A stretch of 64,000 nucleotides of DNA from Parablautia muri (GCF_009917485.1 NZ_QZDT01000002.1:124001-188000); one strand, 5' to 3'; numbered from the stretch's first letter, positions 43,325-52,745 are shown. The notes: generated from the letters alone by a model not told the origin. Numbers and translations: made by a program.

Positions 43325-44491
43325 TCACAGGTTACAATACAAGCCCCATATTTTTTTCAGATAGTCCTTATATCCTGCCTTATCTATGGTTACATCTGAT
43401 AAAATAGATACGCTTCCTATCCGCTGCCCATTTAGTGTATAGACCGCTTCTCCCACCGCATCCCCTCTTTTTACAGGCGCTACAACCTCCGGTGGAAGGG
43501 ATATCGTCTTTTCAATACTGTTTAAATCACTGCCGGCTATATCCAGATACCGGAAAGGCCCTTTGAAAATCAGCGCTGCTTCCTCCTGTACGCCCCCCTT
43601 AACAGGAATCGTAGGTAATCTCTCCTCATTGGCATCCTCATACAATGCGCTTACACTGTAGCCATAATTCAAAAGCGCCATTGCATCCTGAAAACGTGAT
43701 TTGTTGCTGGGAGATGCCATGACCACTGCAATCAGGTCAATATTATCCTTACTGGCAGTGGCTGACAGACAATATAAGGCCTTGCTGGTGGATCCGGTTT
43801 TCAGACCTGTGGTCCAGTCATACATCTTGAGCAGCTTATTAGTGCTTGATAAAGTAAAACTGCTGCTTCCCTGCCGGGTCACATGGGTAATGTCTTCCAT
43901 CCAGATTTTTGTATAATCCAGGATTTGAGGATATTTCGTAATTAGTTCACGTGACATAAGCGCCACGTCCTTCGCCGAGGTGTAATGATTGTCAGATTCG
44001 CTAAGCCCGCAGCAATCCTCAAAGTGAGTATTTGTAAGCCCCATATCCTCCGCTCTTTGGTTCATTAAATTTACAAATTCCTGTTCGCTTCCTGCAATAA
44101 ACTCAGCGGCCGCCACACTGGCATCATTTCCTGAGGCTACGGCAATGCACTTAATAATGGTATCAAGGGTCTGCACTTCTCCTTCCTCTAAAAATACCTG
44201 GGAACCTCCCATTGATTTTGCATAAGCGCTGGTCATGACTTCACTGTCAAGCTGCACTCTTCCTGTGCCGATGTGATCAAAAATTACCAGTAAAGTCATA
44301 ATTTTTGTGATACTGGCCGGGCTGCGTCTTTCCTCAGCATTCTGTTCACAGATAATCTGTCCAGTGGAGCTTTCCATTAATATGTAGGATGGTGCCTCCA
44401 CTGCCGGAGCTGCAGCAGCCTTAAGCGGCATTGCCAGCAAAAAAATAAAACACATCACATAGCATAGGGTAACTTTGAAATATTTATTCAC
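43325..44491 (-). CDS. dacF: D-alanyl-D-alanine carboxypeptidase (second copy)
   Basis: A 388-residue S11 carboxypeptidase, paralogous to the plus-strand copy. Signal peptide (CYVMCFIFLLAMPLKAAAAPA), SxxK in PASITKIMT, SxN in VASGNDAS, KTG in LKTGSTSKA. The C-terminal segment (KDYLKKIWGLYC) could be an amphipathic membrane anchor. Start codon GTG, nine nt after GGGGAG. The clostridial gene order beside scpAB suggests a sporulation-era DacF role, but regulation is not visible here. Confidence 0.9.
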   Translation of the reverse strand: MNKYFKVTLCYVMCFIFLLAMPLKAAAAPAVEAPSYILMESSTGQIICEQNAEERRSPASITKIMTLLVIFDHIGTGRVQLDSEVMTSAYAKSMGGSQVFLEEGEVQTLDTIIKCIAVASGNDASVAAAEFIAGSEQEFVNLMNQRAEDMGLTNTHFEDCCGLSESDNHYTSAKDVALMSRELITKYPQILDYTKIWMEDITHVTRQGSSSFTLSSTNKLLKMYDWTTGLKTGSTSKALYCLSATASKDNIDLIAVVMASPSNKSRFQDAMALLNYGYSVSALYEDANEERLPTIPVKGGVQEEAALIFKGPFRYLDIAGSDLNSIEKTISLPPEVVAPVKRGDAVGEAVYTLNGQRIGSVSILSDVTIDKAGYKDYLKKIWGLYCNL

Positions 44492-44563
44492 GTATTCGCT
44501 CTCCCCTTATGTATTCTATTACTATGGATATGTTTTATTTGTTTTTAAAATGCAAGTACAATT

Positions 44564-45157
44564 TTAATACCATCTTGCCCTGAAAGAATGATAGGCATCC
44601 ATGAGCTTATTTTTCTTTTCCTTCAGACTGACATTAAAAATCTTCATAAGCTTCGTAACATAATCTACCGTGGCCAGCACAAGAACTATCTTGCAAGCTC
44701 TAATCCCCCATTCTGCATTGCACCTGTCCACCAGTCCTAATATTCTGCTATGAAGGAATGTGATGATTATAATCGCATAAAAGCCCCATGCAATTGTACT
44801 TTCCAGACAAATAATTCCCTGATAATTACATGGCTTTTCATTGTAGTCCCACCATACTTCTCCAAAAACTTTAAGCATCAGCCTGCCTACCAGATACTCA
44901 AATCCGGTGGCCAGCACTGCCCCGGCCAGATACAGGCCAACCAGGTGGTTGCTTAAGGGATGCAAAATAAGATACCCTACCACACCGCCAAACCCATAAA
45001 TCGGGCAGAAAGGGCCTCTGCCAAACCCACGGTTTGTTATCTTTTTATTGCAGAATGACATATATATGGATTCTACCAGCCATCCCATCATGCTATAGAT
45101 GATAAATGCTGAAATCAAGTGGTATACATCTGTGCCAAACACTTCTCTCGTCCACAT
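44564..45157 (-). CDS. CmpB-like putative ABC transporter membrane protein
   Basis: A 197-residue membrane protein of the family labelled putative ABC-transporter type IV (PF06541). About five membrane segments; GWLVESIYMSFCNKKITNRG, GPFCPIYGFGGVVGYL, GFEYLVGRLMLKVFGEVWWDYNEKPCNYQGIICLE are characteristic (given here in parts). No ATPase gene is adjacent, so the transporter label is doubtful; function unknown. Confidence 0.8.
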   Translation of the reverse strand: MWTREVFGTDVYHLISAFIIYSMMGWLVESIYMSFCNKKITNRGFGRGPFCPIYGFGGVVGYLILHPLSNHLVGLYLAGAVLATGFEYLVGRLMLKVFGEVWWDYNEKPCNYQGIICLESTIAWGFYAIIIITFLHSRILGLVDRCNAEWGIRACKIVLVLATVDYVTKLMKIFNVSLKEKKNKLMDAYHSFRARWY

Positions 45158-45282
45158 AAAGATTCCCCCTTACGAAATCAATTCGTTCAAAACAAGCTCT
45201 CATATATGTAATCCACCGCGAACTTGAAAGCCGTCCATAGAGGCCAAGACCCTCGCTGTGGTAATAAATTCCAATACATGAA

Positions 45283-45313
45283 GAAAGCCCTTGGTTAACC
45301 ATCAAGGGCTTTC
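45283..45313 (-). terminator. Intrinsic terminator of rpsU
   Basis: GAAAGCCCTTG (45283-45293) pairs perfectly with CAAGGGCTTTC (45303-45313); the minus strand continues TTCATG after the TTTC end of the stem. Confidence 0.8.
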
Positions 45314-45350
45314 CTTACTTCCAAGCCTACACTGAATGGCAATTGGAATA

Positions 45351-45527
45351 TTAATTGTATTTACGTTTTCTTGCAGCTTCAGATTTCTTTTTGCGTTTTA
45401 CGCTTGGCTTTTCATAATGCTCTCTTTTACGAATCTCCTGCTGAATACCAGCCTTTGCGCAGCTTCTTTTGAAACGGCGTAAAGCGCTGTCTAAAGTCTC
45501 GTTTTCTTTAACGATTACATTTGACAT
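45351..45527 (-). CDS. rpsU: 30S ribosomal protein S21
   Basis: A 58-residue basic protein: [39 protein letters not shown] and a Lys/Arg tail, the S21 pattern. The ATG at 45527 is 8 nt after AGGGTG; an ATG 13 codons upstream would add a non-homologous extension. It is monocistronic, with a strong promoter at 45719-45746 and a terminator at 45283-45313, and has a long leader of about 185 nt. Confidence 0.95.
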   Translation of the reverse strand: MSNVIVKENETLDSALRRFKRSCAKAGIQQEIRKREHYEKPSVKRKKKSEAARKRKYN

Positions 45528-45718
45528 CTTACACCCTGACCTCCCTTCAGTCCCTTCTAGCAGCATCGACTGATCGGGTTTTTATTTACATGCCGCATTC
45601 CTGCACCATCTTAAAGATGCATACTCTGCCTGCAACCATGTACCTTGTGTGCACACGTATGTATTAATGCTCATTTAACGTATCTACGTACACATACATG
45701 CTCTCTCACTTATACACA

Positions 45719-45746
45719 ATTATACCACAAATTTCTCCTGCGTCAA
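45719..45746 (-). promoter_or_regulatory. rpsU promoter
   Basis: TTGACG (45746-45741), a 16-nt spacer and TATAAT (45724-45719) with TGG directly before the -10 (extended -10). The leader contains TGTGTGCACAC and repeated ACGTA/TACGT words, so it may fold. Confidence 0.8.
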
Positions 45747-45776
45747 TCATTTCTTTACAAAAATTTAGTCATAAAT

Positions 45777-48416
45777 TTAACTAAGCTGACCTTCCAGTAC
45801 TTTTTTGGCCTCTGAAAGGGCCTTATCAATGCCGGCAGGGTTTTTCCCGCCAGCCTGAGCCATATTAGGGCGTCCGCCACCGCCGCCGCCAACTAATCCG
45901 GCAATTCCTTTAATCAGATTGCCTGCATGAGCGCCTTTTTTAACCGCGCCATCGGTGGCCATAACCGCCATATTAACCTTGCCGTCTTTATCAGAAATCA
46001 ATACAAGGACGCCTTCTTTAAGCTTGGCTTTTAACTGGTCGCCTAAATCACGCAAGCCGTTCATATCTACGCCCGAAACCTTCGTTGCAAGGAACTTTAC
46101 CCCCGCAATCTCTGTTACCTGATCCATTACATCGCCAAGTGCATCCCTTGCCGCCCTGCTCTTTAAGGATTCATTTTCTCCCTGCAAGATCTTCAGCTCC
46201 GCCATAACGTGCGCAAGCTTGTGCACCAATTCAGCCGGAGAGGCTTTTACAATAGAGGCTGCCTCATTTAAGGTTTTTTCCATGTCCGCATAGTATTTTA
46301 ACACACCGTTTCCGGTAAGAGCCTCAATTCTGCGGACATTTGCCGCAACACCGCTCTCGGAAATGATTTTAAACAGCATAATAGATGCCGTATTGCCAAC
46401 ATGGGTACCACCGCACAGCTCGGTAGAGAAATCTCCCATCCGTATCACCCGCACGCTTTCTCCATACTTTTCACCAAAAAGCGCCATTGCCCCTGTCTTT
46501 CTGGCTTCCTCTAAGGTCATAATCTCCGTTTTAACCGGAATTGCCTCCAAAATCTTTTCATTTACAAGCTTTTCAACCTGTTCAAGTTCTTCCCTTGTCA
46601 TAGCTGAAAAATGACTGAAATCAAATCTTAATCTGTCCCCGTTCACAAAGGAACCAGCCTGCTCTACGTGGGTTCCAAGAACCGTCCGAAGCGCTTTTTG
46701 CAACAGGTGGGTTGCACTGTGGTTTTTGCAGGTATCTGCTCTATTAGCCTCATTTACCTGCAGCGTAACCCTGTCCCCCTTTTTCAACATTCCCTTTACT
46801 ACTTTGCCAATATGGCCTACTTTGCCGCCCAGGAGCTTAACGGTATCCTCCACCATAAACTCTCCATCCTGACAGATGATGATACCGGTATCCGCACACT
46901 GACCGCCCATGGTAGCATAAAAAGGCGTTTCTTCTACGATGATTGTACCTTCCTCCCCATCCGTAAGAGCCTCCACAAGCTCTGTTTCCGTGGTAAGCAC
47001 TGTGATTTTTGAATCATGGCTCAGTCTGTCATATCCTACAAATTCTGTGGTAATGGCAGGATCAATGGATTCATAAACTGTCACGTCAGCTCCCATGTAA
47101 TTGGTGGTTTTACGCGCTGCCCTTGCCTTTTGCTTCTGCTCCTGCATCGCCTTTAAAAAGCCTTCTTCCTCAACGGTAAAGCCTTTTTCTTCCAGGATTT
47201 CTTTGGTAAGGTCAAGGGGGAATCCATAAGTATCATACAGTTTAAAAGCTTCCGCCCCATCAAGAGAGGTTTTCCCTTCTTTCACCACGGCGGTTTCCAT
47301 ATCGCTTAAAATACTTAAGCCCTGATCTATGGTTTTATTAAATTTGTTTTCTTCCTGGGTCAATACGTTAAAGATAAAATCCTTCTTTTCTTCAAGCTCA
47401 GGGTATCCATCCTTACTTCCCTCAATTACGGTATTGCTCAGTTCTGCAAGGAAGGTTCCTTCTATACCAAGGAGTCTGCCATGCCGCGCCGCCCGGCGGA
47501 TAATTCTGCGCAGCACGTAGCCTCTCCCTTCATTGGAAGGCATAATACCATCGGAAATCATGAAAGTAGCGGAACGAATATGGTCTGTCACAATACGGAT
47601 TGAAACATCCCACTTATATTCCTTCTTATACTCCTTGCCAGAAATTTCACACACCTTATTTCTCAAGGCGCAAATCGTATCAATATCAAAGATAGAATCC
47701 ACATCCTGTACCACCGCGGCTAACCTTTCAAGTCCCATTCCGGTGTCAATGTTCTTCTGCTCTAACTCTGTATAATTTCCTTTTCCATCATTGTCAAACT
47801 GGGTAAACACATTGTTCCAGACTTCAATATATCTGTCACAGTCACAACCTACCGTGCAATTCGGTTTGCCACAGCCGTATTTTTCCCCTCTGTCGTAATA
47901 AACCTCAGAACAGGGACCGCAGGGGCCTGAGCCATGTTCCCAAAAGTTATCTTCTTTTCCAAAACGGAATATTCTTTCCTTCGAAATACCAACCTCTTTA
48001 TTCCATATTTCAAAAGCCTCATCATCTTCCACATAAATAGAAGGATAAAGCCTCTCCGGATCAAGTCCCACTACTTCCGTAAGGAATTCCCATGTCCAGG
48101 CAATGGCCTCATGTTTGAAATAATCTCCAAAAGAGAAATTTCCCAACATTTCAAAAAAAGTACCATGTCTGGCTGTCTTACCGATATTTTCAATATCACC
48201 AGTACGGATACATTTCTGGCAGGTAGTCACTCTCTTTCTGGGTGGAATCTCCTGCCCTGTAAAGTAAGGTTTTAAAGGCGCCATACCTGAATTAATCAAA
48301 AGAAGACTATTATCATTGTGAGGCACAAGAGAAAAGCTTTTCATAGCCAGATGTCCCTTGCTCTCAAAAAATTCTAAAAACATTCTGCGAAGTTCGTTTA
48401 CGCCATAGGATTTCAT
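45777..48416 (-). CDS. alaS: Alanyl-tRNA synthetase
   Basis: An 879-residue class II synthetase. Catalytic N-terminus MKSYGVNELRRMFLEFFESK and MEMLGNFSFGDYFK-like region (FFEMLGNFSFGDYF), editing-domain zinc motifs NHSATHLLQ and CGGTHVGN, and the C-Ala domain ending GGGGGGRPNMAQAGG. The ATG at 48416 follows GAGGAAAAACAA; the longer frame upstream overlaps a leader hairpin. I saw no T-box consensus. A tiny ORF and a terminator-like hairpin lie in the leader. Confidence 0.97.
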   Translation of the reverse strand: MKSYGVNELRRMFLEFFESKGHLAMKSFSLVPHNDNSLLLINSGMAPLKPYFTGQEIPPRKRVTTCQKCIRTGDIENIGKTARHGTFFEMLGNFSFGDYFKHEAIAWTWEFLTEVVGLDPERLYPSIYVEDDEAFEIWNKEVGISKERIFRFGKEDNFWEHGSGPCGPCSEVYYDRGEKYGCGKPNCTVGCDCDRYIEVWNNVFTQFDNDGKGNYTELEQKNIDTGMGLERLAAVVQDVDSIFDIDTICALRNKVCEISGKEYKKEYKWDVSIRIVTDHIRSATFMISDGIMPSNEGRGYVLRRIIRRAARHGRLLGIEGTFLAELSNTVIEGSKDGYPELEEKKDFIFNVLTQEENKFNKTIDQGLSILSDMETAVVKEGKTSLDGAEAFKLYDTYGFPLDLTKEILEEKGFTVEEEGFLKAMQEQKQKARAARKTTNYMGADVTVYESIDPAITTEFVGYDRLSHDSKITVLTTETELVEALTDGEEGTIIVEETPFYATMGGQCADTGIIICQDGEFMVEDTVKLLGGKVGHIGKVVKGMLKKGDRVTLQVNEANRADTCKNHSATHLLQKALRTVLGTHVEQAGSFVNGDRLRFDFSHFSAMTREELEQVEKLVNEKILEAIPVKTEIMTLEEARKTGAMALFGEKYGESVRVIRMGDFSTELCGGTHVGNTASIMLFKIISESGVAANVRRIEALTGNGVLKYYADMEKTLNEAASIVKASPAELVHKLAHVMAELKILQGENESLKSRAARDALGDVMDQVTEIAGVKFLATKVSGVDMNGLRDLGDQLKAKLKEGVLVLISDKDGKVNMAVMATDGAVKKGAHAGNLIKGIAGLVGGGGGGRPNMAQAGGKNPAGIDKALSEAKKVLEGQLS

Positions 48417-48455
48417 TTGTTTTTCCTCATTTCCGCGCTGCCTATTAAATCTTAA

Positions 48456-48488
48456 AGGGCCTGTGGATGCAGCGCAGGCACAGGCCCT
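48456..48488 (-). terminator. Possible attenuator hairpin in the alaS leader
   Basis: AGGGCCTGTG pairs perfectly with CACAGGCCCT over 13 nt, about 40 nt ahead of alaS. On the minus strand it is followed by TTTAAGATTTAA, a weak T-tract, so termination would be partial. Confidence 0.5.
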
Positions 48489-48516
48489 GTCCATATTCGC
48501 TTTATTAAGGTTGATT

Positions 48517-48543
48517 TTATTTCAAGAAATCAGACATTTTCAT
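48517..48543 (-). other. Octapeptide leader ORF upstream of alaS
   Basis: ATG at 48543 with GGAGG seven nt upstream, encoding MKMSDFLK and a stop. The ribosome binding site is as strong as that of real genes here. It contains no Ala codon. The preceding sequence (AATTTGTGT ... ATGGAGG) resembles the leader repeat. Confidence 0.45.
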
Positions 48544-48711
48544 ACTTGCACCTCCATGTCTTCCCGGACACAAATTCTTATGAAAAGTACGCGCAAGTAT
48601 CATTATTCACACATGCAGATTAGCTGCATGGCGCGTGTACGCTCAGCGCAACAAGTGCGCAGAGCTGTTGCATAGGTGTTCTTTTCATACTTTTCAGTCA
48701 GCTTACTCAAA
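48544..48711 (-). other. glyS-alaS spacer with hairpins and weak leader-repeat copy
   Basis: On the minus strand CATGCAG/CTGCATG forms a perfect 7-bp stem, and the AATTTGTG...ATGGAGG part of the leader repeat is recognisable at about 48550-48580. No promoter or T-box was identified. Confidence 0.4.
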
Positions 48712-50100
48712 TTAGAACGCAAGCTTCTTTGCAAAGAAGGCGTCAAGGCTGTCAATTGCCACTCTCTCCTGTTCCATGGAATCTCTAAACCGAACCGTCA
48801 CGCACCCATCCGTTTCCGAATCAAAATCATAGGTCACACAGAAAGGCGTGCCGATTTCATCCTGACGGCGGTATCTTTTTCCTATGTTTCCTCTGTCGTC
48901 ATACTCACAGTTATACTTCTTTGACAACTGTTCATAAATCTTCAAAGCCCCTTCCCCTAATTTCTTTGAAAGAGGCAGAACCCCAATCTTTACGGGCGCA
49001 AGAGCCGGATGGAAATGAAGTACAGTACGCACATCTCCTTCTCCGATCTCCTCCTCATCATAAGCTGCGCACAAAAAGGCCAAAACCACCCTGTCCGCTC
49101 CTAAAGAAGGTTCGATCACATAGGGCACATATCTTACATTTTTCTGATCGTCAAAATAAGTCAAATCCTGACCGGAAACATTCTGATGCTGGCTTAAATC
49201 ATAATCGGTTCTGTCAGCGATTCCCCAAAGCTCACCCCAGCCAAAGGGAAACAAAAATTCAATATCTGTTGTGGCCTTGGAATAGAAGGAAAGTTCTTCT
49301 TTCTCATGGTCACGTACACGCATCTCATCCTCTTTCATGCCAAGGCTCTTAAGCCAGTCAATACAAAACTGCTTCCAGTAAGCAAACCATTCAAGGTCCG
49401 TATCGGGCTCACAGAAAAATTCAAGCTCCATCTGCTCAAACTCTCTGGTTCTGAAGGTAAAGTTTCCAGGTGTTATCTCATTGCGGAAGGACTTGCCAAT
49501 CTGTCCGATTCCAAAAGGAATTTTCTTCCGGGAGGTTCTCTGCACATTCTTAAAGTTGACAAAAATACCCTGTGCCGTCTCAGGCCGCAAATAAACCGTA
49601 TTTTTGGCATCTTCCGTAACTCCCTGGAAGGTTTTGAACATCAGGTTAAACTGACGGATATCCGTAAAATTATGTTTGCCGCAAGAGGGACATGGGATAT
49701 GATGATCTTCTATAAAGTTTTTCATCATTTCCTGGCTCCATCCATCTATGCTGCCGTCTAACACAATGCCCTTGTCCGCTGCAAAATCCTCAATCACCTT
49801 GTCCGCCCGGAAACGCTCGTGGCATTCTTTACAATCCATCAAGGGATCTGAAAAGCTTCCAAGATGGCCTGAAGCAACCCAGGTCTGGGGATTCATCAAA
49901 ATAGCGCAGTCAACACCTACATTGTAGGGATTTTCCATAATAAATTTCTGCCACCATGCTTTTTTTACATTATTTTTTAATTCCACTCCCAGATTGCCAT
50001 AGTCCCAGGTATTGGCAAGGCCGCCATAAATCTCGGAACCGGGATAAACAAATCCCCTGCCTTTAGCCAGGGCCACAATTTTTTCCATCGTTTTTTCCAT
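48712..50100 (-). CDS. glyS: Glycyl-tRNA synthetase (dimeric type)
   Basis: A 462-residue single-chain class II GlyRS, as in Firmicutes lacking glyQ/glyS pairs. Visible: [23 protein letters not shown], motif 2 region [25 protein letters not shown], motif 3 [16 protein letters not shown], and zinc-like CKECHER / CPSCGKHNF. Of two adjacent ATGs (50103, 50100) the second is better spaced (6 nt) from GGAGG. The leader carries the dispersed leader repeat. Confidence 0.96.
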   Translation of the reverse strand: MEKTMEKIVALAKGRGFVYPGSEIYGGLANTWDYGNLGVELKNNVKKAWWQKFIMENPYNVGVDCAILMNPQTWVASGHLGSFSDPLMDCKECHERFRADKVIEDFAADKGIVLDGSIDGWSQEMMKNFIEDHHIPCPSCGKHNFTDIRQFNLMFKTFQGVTEDAKNTVYLRPETAQGIFVNFKNVQRTSRKKIPFGIGQIGKSFRNEITPGNFTFRTREFEQMELEFFCEPDTDLEWFAYWKQFCIDWLKSLGMKEDEMRVRDHEKEELSFYSKATTDIEFLFPFGWGELWGIADRTDYDLSQHQNVSGQDLTYFDDQKNVRYVPYVIEPSLGADRVVLAFLCAAYDEEEIGEGDVRTVLHFHPALAPVKIGVLPLSKKLGEGALKIYEQLSKKYNCEYDDRGNIGKRYRRQDEIGTPFCVTYDFDSETDGCVTVRFRDSMEQERVAIDSLDAFFAKKLAF

Positions 50101-50103
50101 CAT

Positions 50104-50177
50104 AGTCCTCCGTTCTTGCTTCGATACACAAATTGGGGCGCATGTACAAAATTCCCTGTGAAAAATTAATTTTACAG
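50104..50177 (-). repeat. Leader repeat copy before glyS
   Basis: On the minus strand: hairpin CTGTAAAA/TTTTTCACAG with one bulge (50156-50177), then AATTTTGTAC, GCGCCCCAATTTG and GCAAGAACGGAGGACT before the start codon. Same part order as before the TPR gene and era. Confidence 0.7.
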
Positions 50178-50230
50178 TATTTTTCTCTCCCACTGCTTAT
50201 TTGTTCACAATTACCCCTCAACCCTATCTA

Positions 50231-50848
50231 TCACTTATAAACAACATATATTATTTTATTCCCATCTTCCGTGCGCCTGACTGTCTTTCCGCCGGAAGAT
50301 ACCGTAACATTATCGCTGATATAAAGAGCTTTGCCGTCTAATTTTATGGCATCGCTGATATCCGTCACCAAAAGCTTTTCATCTCCCAGGGCTAAAATAT
50401 CCGCTTTCCCCATGGTATCCTGGGAATCTTTCACACTGCTTAAAACTACGTTAAGGTCATACCCCGCGCTTTCCGCCTCCCCGGATTTTCCCGTAAAGAA
50501 AAGAGCCTGGTTGAATGCAGCATAGTCCTGCGCACCTGCATAGATAAGCTGGGCCAAAGCCACGCCGTCCTTCACTTCCACCTTTTTCACCGTTATACTC
50601 TCTGCCCCTGCCTGATTGTTATAATCATCTACCTGCTCTAAAATAGCCTGTTCCAATTCATCCTTATCATAATAGCTTTCTTCAAAGCTTTCCTCAATAT
50701 TAGACTGAATGGTTCCATCATTAATAAGAGAAAGAAACGTTCCACCCTCCTCTTTGGCTTCACCACCGCAGGCCGAAAAGACCAGCATCACGGAAAAAGT
50801 AAGTACGCTTATTATCATTTTTTTGAATATTGGAAAACCTCTTTTCAT
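50231..50848 (-). CDS. Lipoprotein of unknown function
   Basis: A 205-residue exported protein with a lipobox (LVFSAC) after MIISVLTFSVM, so it is anchored to the outer face of the membrane. The mature part is acidic (EESFEESYYDKDELEQAIL) with a C-terminal strand-rich end (NKIIYVVYK). I do not recognise a family. Ribosome binding site GGGAGG. It sits 60 bp downstream of recO. Confidence 0.7.
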   Translation of the reverse strand: MKRGFPIFKKMIISVLTFSVMLVFSACGGEAKEEGGTFLSLINDGTIQSNIEESFEESYYDKDELEQAILEQVDDYNNQAGAESITVKKVEVKDGVALAQLIYAGAQDYAAFNQALFFTGKSGEAESAGYDLNVVLSSVKDSQDTMGKADILALGDEKLLVTDISDAIKLDGKALYISDNVTVSSGGKTVRRTEDGNKIIYVVYK

Positions 50849-50908
50849 TGCGCCCTCCCATTCACTTCCATTTTACCCCATCCATTATATATGACTTACC
50901 CTTGTTTT

Positions 50909-51583
50909 TCAACATTGAATTTCAGATAATATTTCAAGACTTTTCATTTTTCGGTCCATAAAACGTTTCCTGTAGCTTTCGGTAATCTCCGAAAGTTCAG
51001 CAAGGACCTGCCTTGTCACTGTAAAAGTGTAAAGCTTTTCTATGGAAGAATCCACAATATAATTTGCCGCATAAACCGTCCCAGGCAGATAAGGCCGTTC
51101 TCTGTCTGGCAGCCCCGGGTATTCCCCGTTAATGGAAAGCGCTCTAATCTCAAATATGTAGCGGATTAACTGATTGGAAAGTCCTTCATGCAAAAGCGCC
51201 CGCAGGGATTGATACAAGAGCTTTAACATTTCCATTTCGTCACTGTTTTCCCTGGTATAATAATCCATCATTTCCAGAAAATACATTCCATAACAAGCAG
51301 CCTCAAAATCTCCTCTAAACCCTTCAAAATAATTGCTGATGGAAGTTTCCGCTATGCCATAGGCGCTCCTTCCCTCATACAGCCGAAATTGGCCAAAACA
51401 AAAGGGATTGGTGGAAGCTAACAGCCTGCTGCCCTGTTTTCTGGCACCTCTTGCAAATGCTGCTATCTTTCCCCGTTCCCTTGTAAGTATCACAACCCGC
51501 CTGTCATATTCCCCAATCGGCTCTGCCTTTAATATTATCCCTGTAACACTGCTCTGTTCCTGCACCCTGCCCGGCTCCCTCAT
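50909..51583 (-). CDS. recO: DNA repair protein RecO
   Basis: A 224-residue RecO: N-terminal OB fold (SSVTGIILKAEPIGEYDRRVVILTRERGK split here as VTGIILKAEPIGEYDRR and VVILTRERGK), ARGARKQGSRLLAS, CFGQFRLYEG, and the helical part YGMYFLEMMDYYTREN. It loads RecA with RecF/RecR. It lacks the four-Cys zinc module seen in many RecO proteins and is a little short. The start is uncertain: ATG at 51583 or GTG six codons later. It overlaps the yqzL-like gene by 80 nt. Confidence 0.9.
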   Translation of the reverse strand: MREPGRVQEQSSVTGIILKAEPIGEYDRRVVILTRERGKIAAFARGARKQGSRLLASTNPFCFGQFRLYEGRSAYGIAETSISNYFEGFRGDFEAACYGMYFLEMMDYYTRENSDEMEMLKLLYQSLRALLHEGLSNQLIRYIFEIRALSINGEYPGLPDRERPYLPGTVYAANYIVDSSIEKLYTFTVTRQVLAELSEITESYRKRFMDRKMKSLEILSEIQC

Positions 51584-51683
51584 CCTCTTTCAAACCTGCC
51601 GTTCCTTCTCCCTCCCGGTAGGCCAGATAATCGTTGATATTTCCTGTACTTAAAAATTGTTCCCAGTAATTTATTACTTTCAT
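51504..51683 (-). CDS. yqzL: YqzL-like small protein
   Basis: A 59-codon frame from ATG 51683 to TGA 51504. The N-terminus reads MKVINYWEQFLSTGNINDYL followed by AYRE, which fits the YqzL pattern (aromatic-x2-F-x2-TG-x-I-x2-YL-x-Y-K/R-E). In Bacillus yqzL lies between era and recO, exactly as here. GGGGG precedes the ATG. Its 3' third overlaps the start of recO in another frame, implying translational coupling. Function unknown. Confidence 0.72.
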   Translation of the reverse strand: MKVINYWEQFLSTGNINDYLAYREGEGTAGLKEDEGAGQGAGTEQCYRDNIKGRADWGI

Positions 51684-51761
51684 CTTGTGCCCCCTAGTAT
51701 CAAAAGTATGACAAGTATGGCATACATACTTCTGATATTAGGGTTTACTGTTTTCTTTTTT

Positions 51762-52664
51762 CTATTCGCACTCCTTGGGATTATACCCAAAATTTTTAAT
51801 CAGGAACTCACTGTCCCGCCAATCCTTTTTTACCTTCACCCACAGTTGAAGATTTGTCTTGCACTCCAACATTTCCTCAATATCCTTTCTGGCGCTGGTT
51901 CCAATTTTTTTGAGCATACGCCCCTGCTTTCCAATGATGATTCCCTTGTGGGAATCTTTTTCACAGATAATGGTTGCGTCAATGTCAATGATTTTTCCGC
52001 GCTGTTTCATCTGCTCTATTGTGACGGCTATCCCGTGCGGAATCTCCTCCTCTAAGCAGTAAAGCGCTTTTTCCCGTATCAACTCCGCCACAATCTGGCG
52101 CTCAGGCTGGTCGGTAATCACATCTTCATCATAAAAAGCCGGTCCATAGGGCAGATAAGCCATAATACATTTTATAAGTTCATCGGTATTTTCCCCCTTT
52201 AGGGCGGACACCGGCACAATCTCGGCAAAATCCAGTTCTTTTCGATAGGTATCGATAAATTCCAGCAGTTCTTCTCTTTTCACTTTATCAATCTTATTAA
52301 TGACCAGTATCACCGGCGTGTAAATTTTTTGAAGCTGTTCTATGATATGCCGTTCCCCTGCGCCTATAAAATTTGAAGGTTCTACCAGCCACAAAATTAC
52401 ATCCACTTCCTTAAGGCTTCTGTTTGCCACATTCACCATATAATCTCCTAACCGGTTCTTGGCCTTGTGGATACCCGGCGTATCTACAAAAACAATCTGT
52501 CCCTCCTTGGAGGTATAAACTGTCTGGATGCGATTTCTGGTGGTCTGGGGTTTATTGGACGTAATGGCAATTTTCTGCCCAATTAAGCAATTCATCAGGG
52601 TAGATTTTCCCACATTGGGCCTACCTATGAGCGCGGTAAAACCAGATTTATACTGATCATTCAT
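51762..52664 (-). CDS. era: GTPase Era
   Basis: A 300-residue ribosome-assembly GTPase: GRPNVGKSTLMNCLIG, DTPGIHKAKNRLG, VINKIDK, and a C-terminal KH domain (GIIIGKQGRMLKKIG) that binds the 3' end of 16S rRNA. The in-frame ATG at 52664 is 10 nt from GGAGG. A nearer ATG is out of frame and opens only a three-codon frame. A leader repeat lies directly upstream. yqzL and recO follow. Confidence 0.96.
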   Translation of the reverse strand: MNDQYKSGFTALIGRPNVGKSTLMNCLIGQKIAITSNKPQTTRNRIQTVYTSKEGQIVFVDTPGIHKAKNRLGDYMVNVANRSLKEVDVILWLVEPSNFIGAGERHIIEQLQKIYTPVILVINKIDKVKREELLEFIDTYRKELDFAEIVPVSALKGENTDELIKCIMAYLPYGPAFYDEDVITDQPERQIVAELIREKALYCLEEEIPHGIAVTIEQMKQRGKIIDIDATIICEKDSHKGIIIGKQGRMLKKIGTSARKDIEEMLECKTNLQLWVKVKKDWRDSEFLIKNFGYNPKECE

Positions 52665-52670
52665 ACATAA

Positions 52671-52745
52671 CAATCCTCCATACTGCCAACACCTGCCAAT
52701 TTGGGCGTTGGTACAAATTGGTCTGTGAAAAATTTATTTTCACAG
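52671..52745 (-). repeat. Leader repeat copy before era
   Basis: On the minus strand: perfect hairpin CTGTGAAAA/TTTTCACAG (52723-52745), then CCAATTTGTACC, ACGCCCAAATTGG and TTGGCAGTATGGAGGATTG supplying the ribosome binding site. Very close to the TPR-gene copy. Confidence 0.75.

Noticed and set aside
48417-48711. T-box leader for alaS, and similarly for glyS (50101-50230) and asnS (55457-55640)
   Set aside because: The conserved AGGGTGGNACCGCG element is absent from the minus strand in all three leaders.
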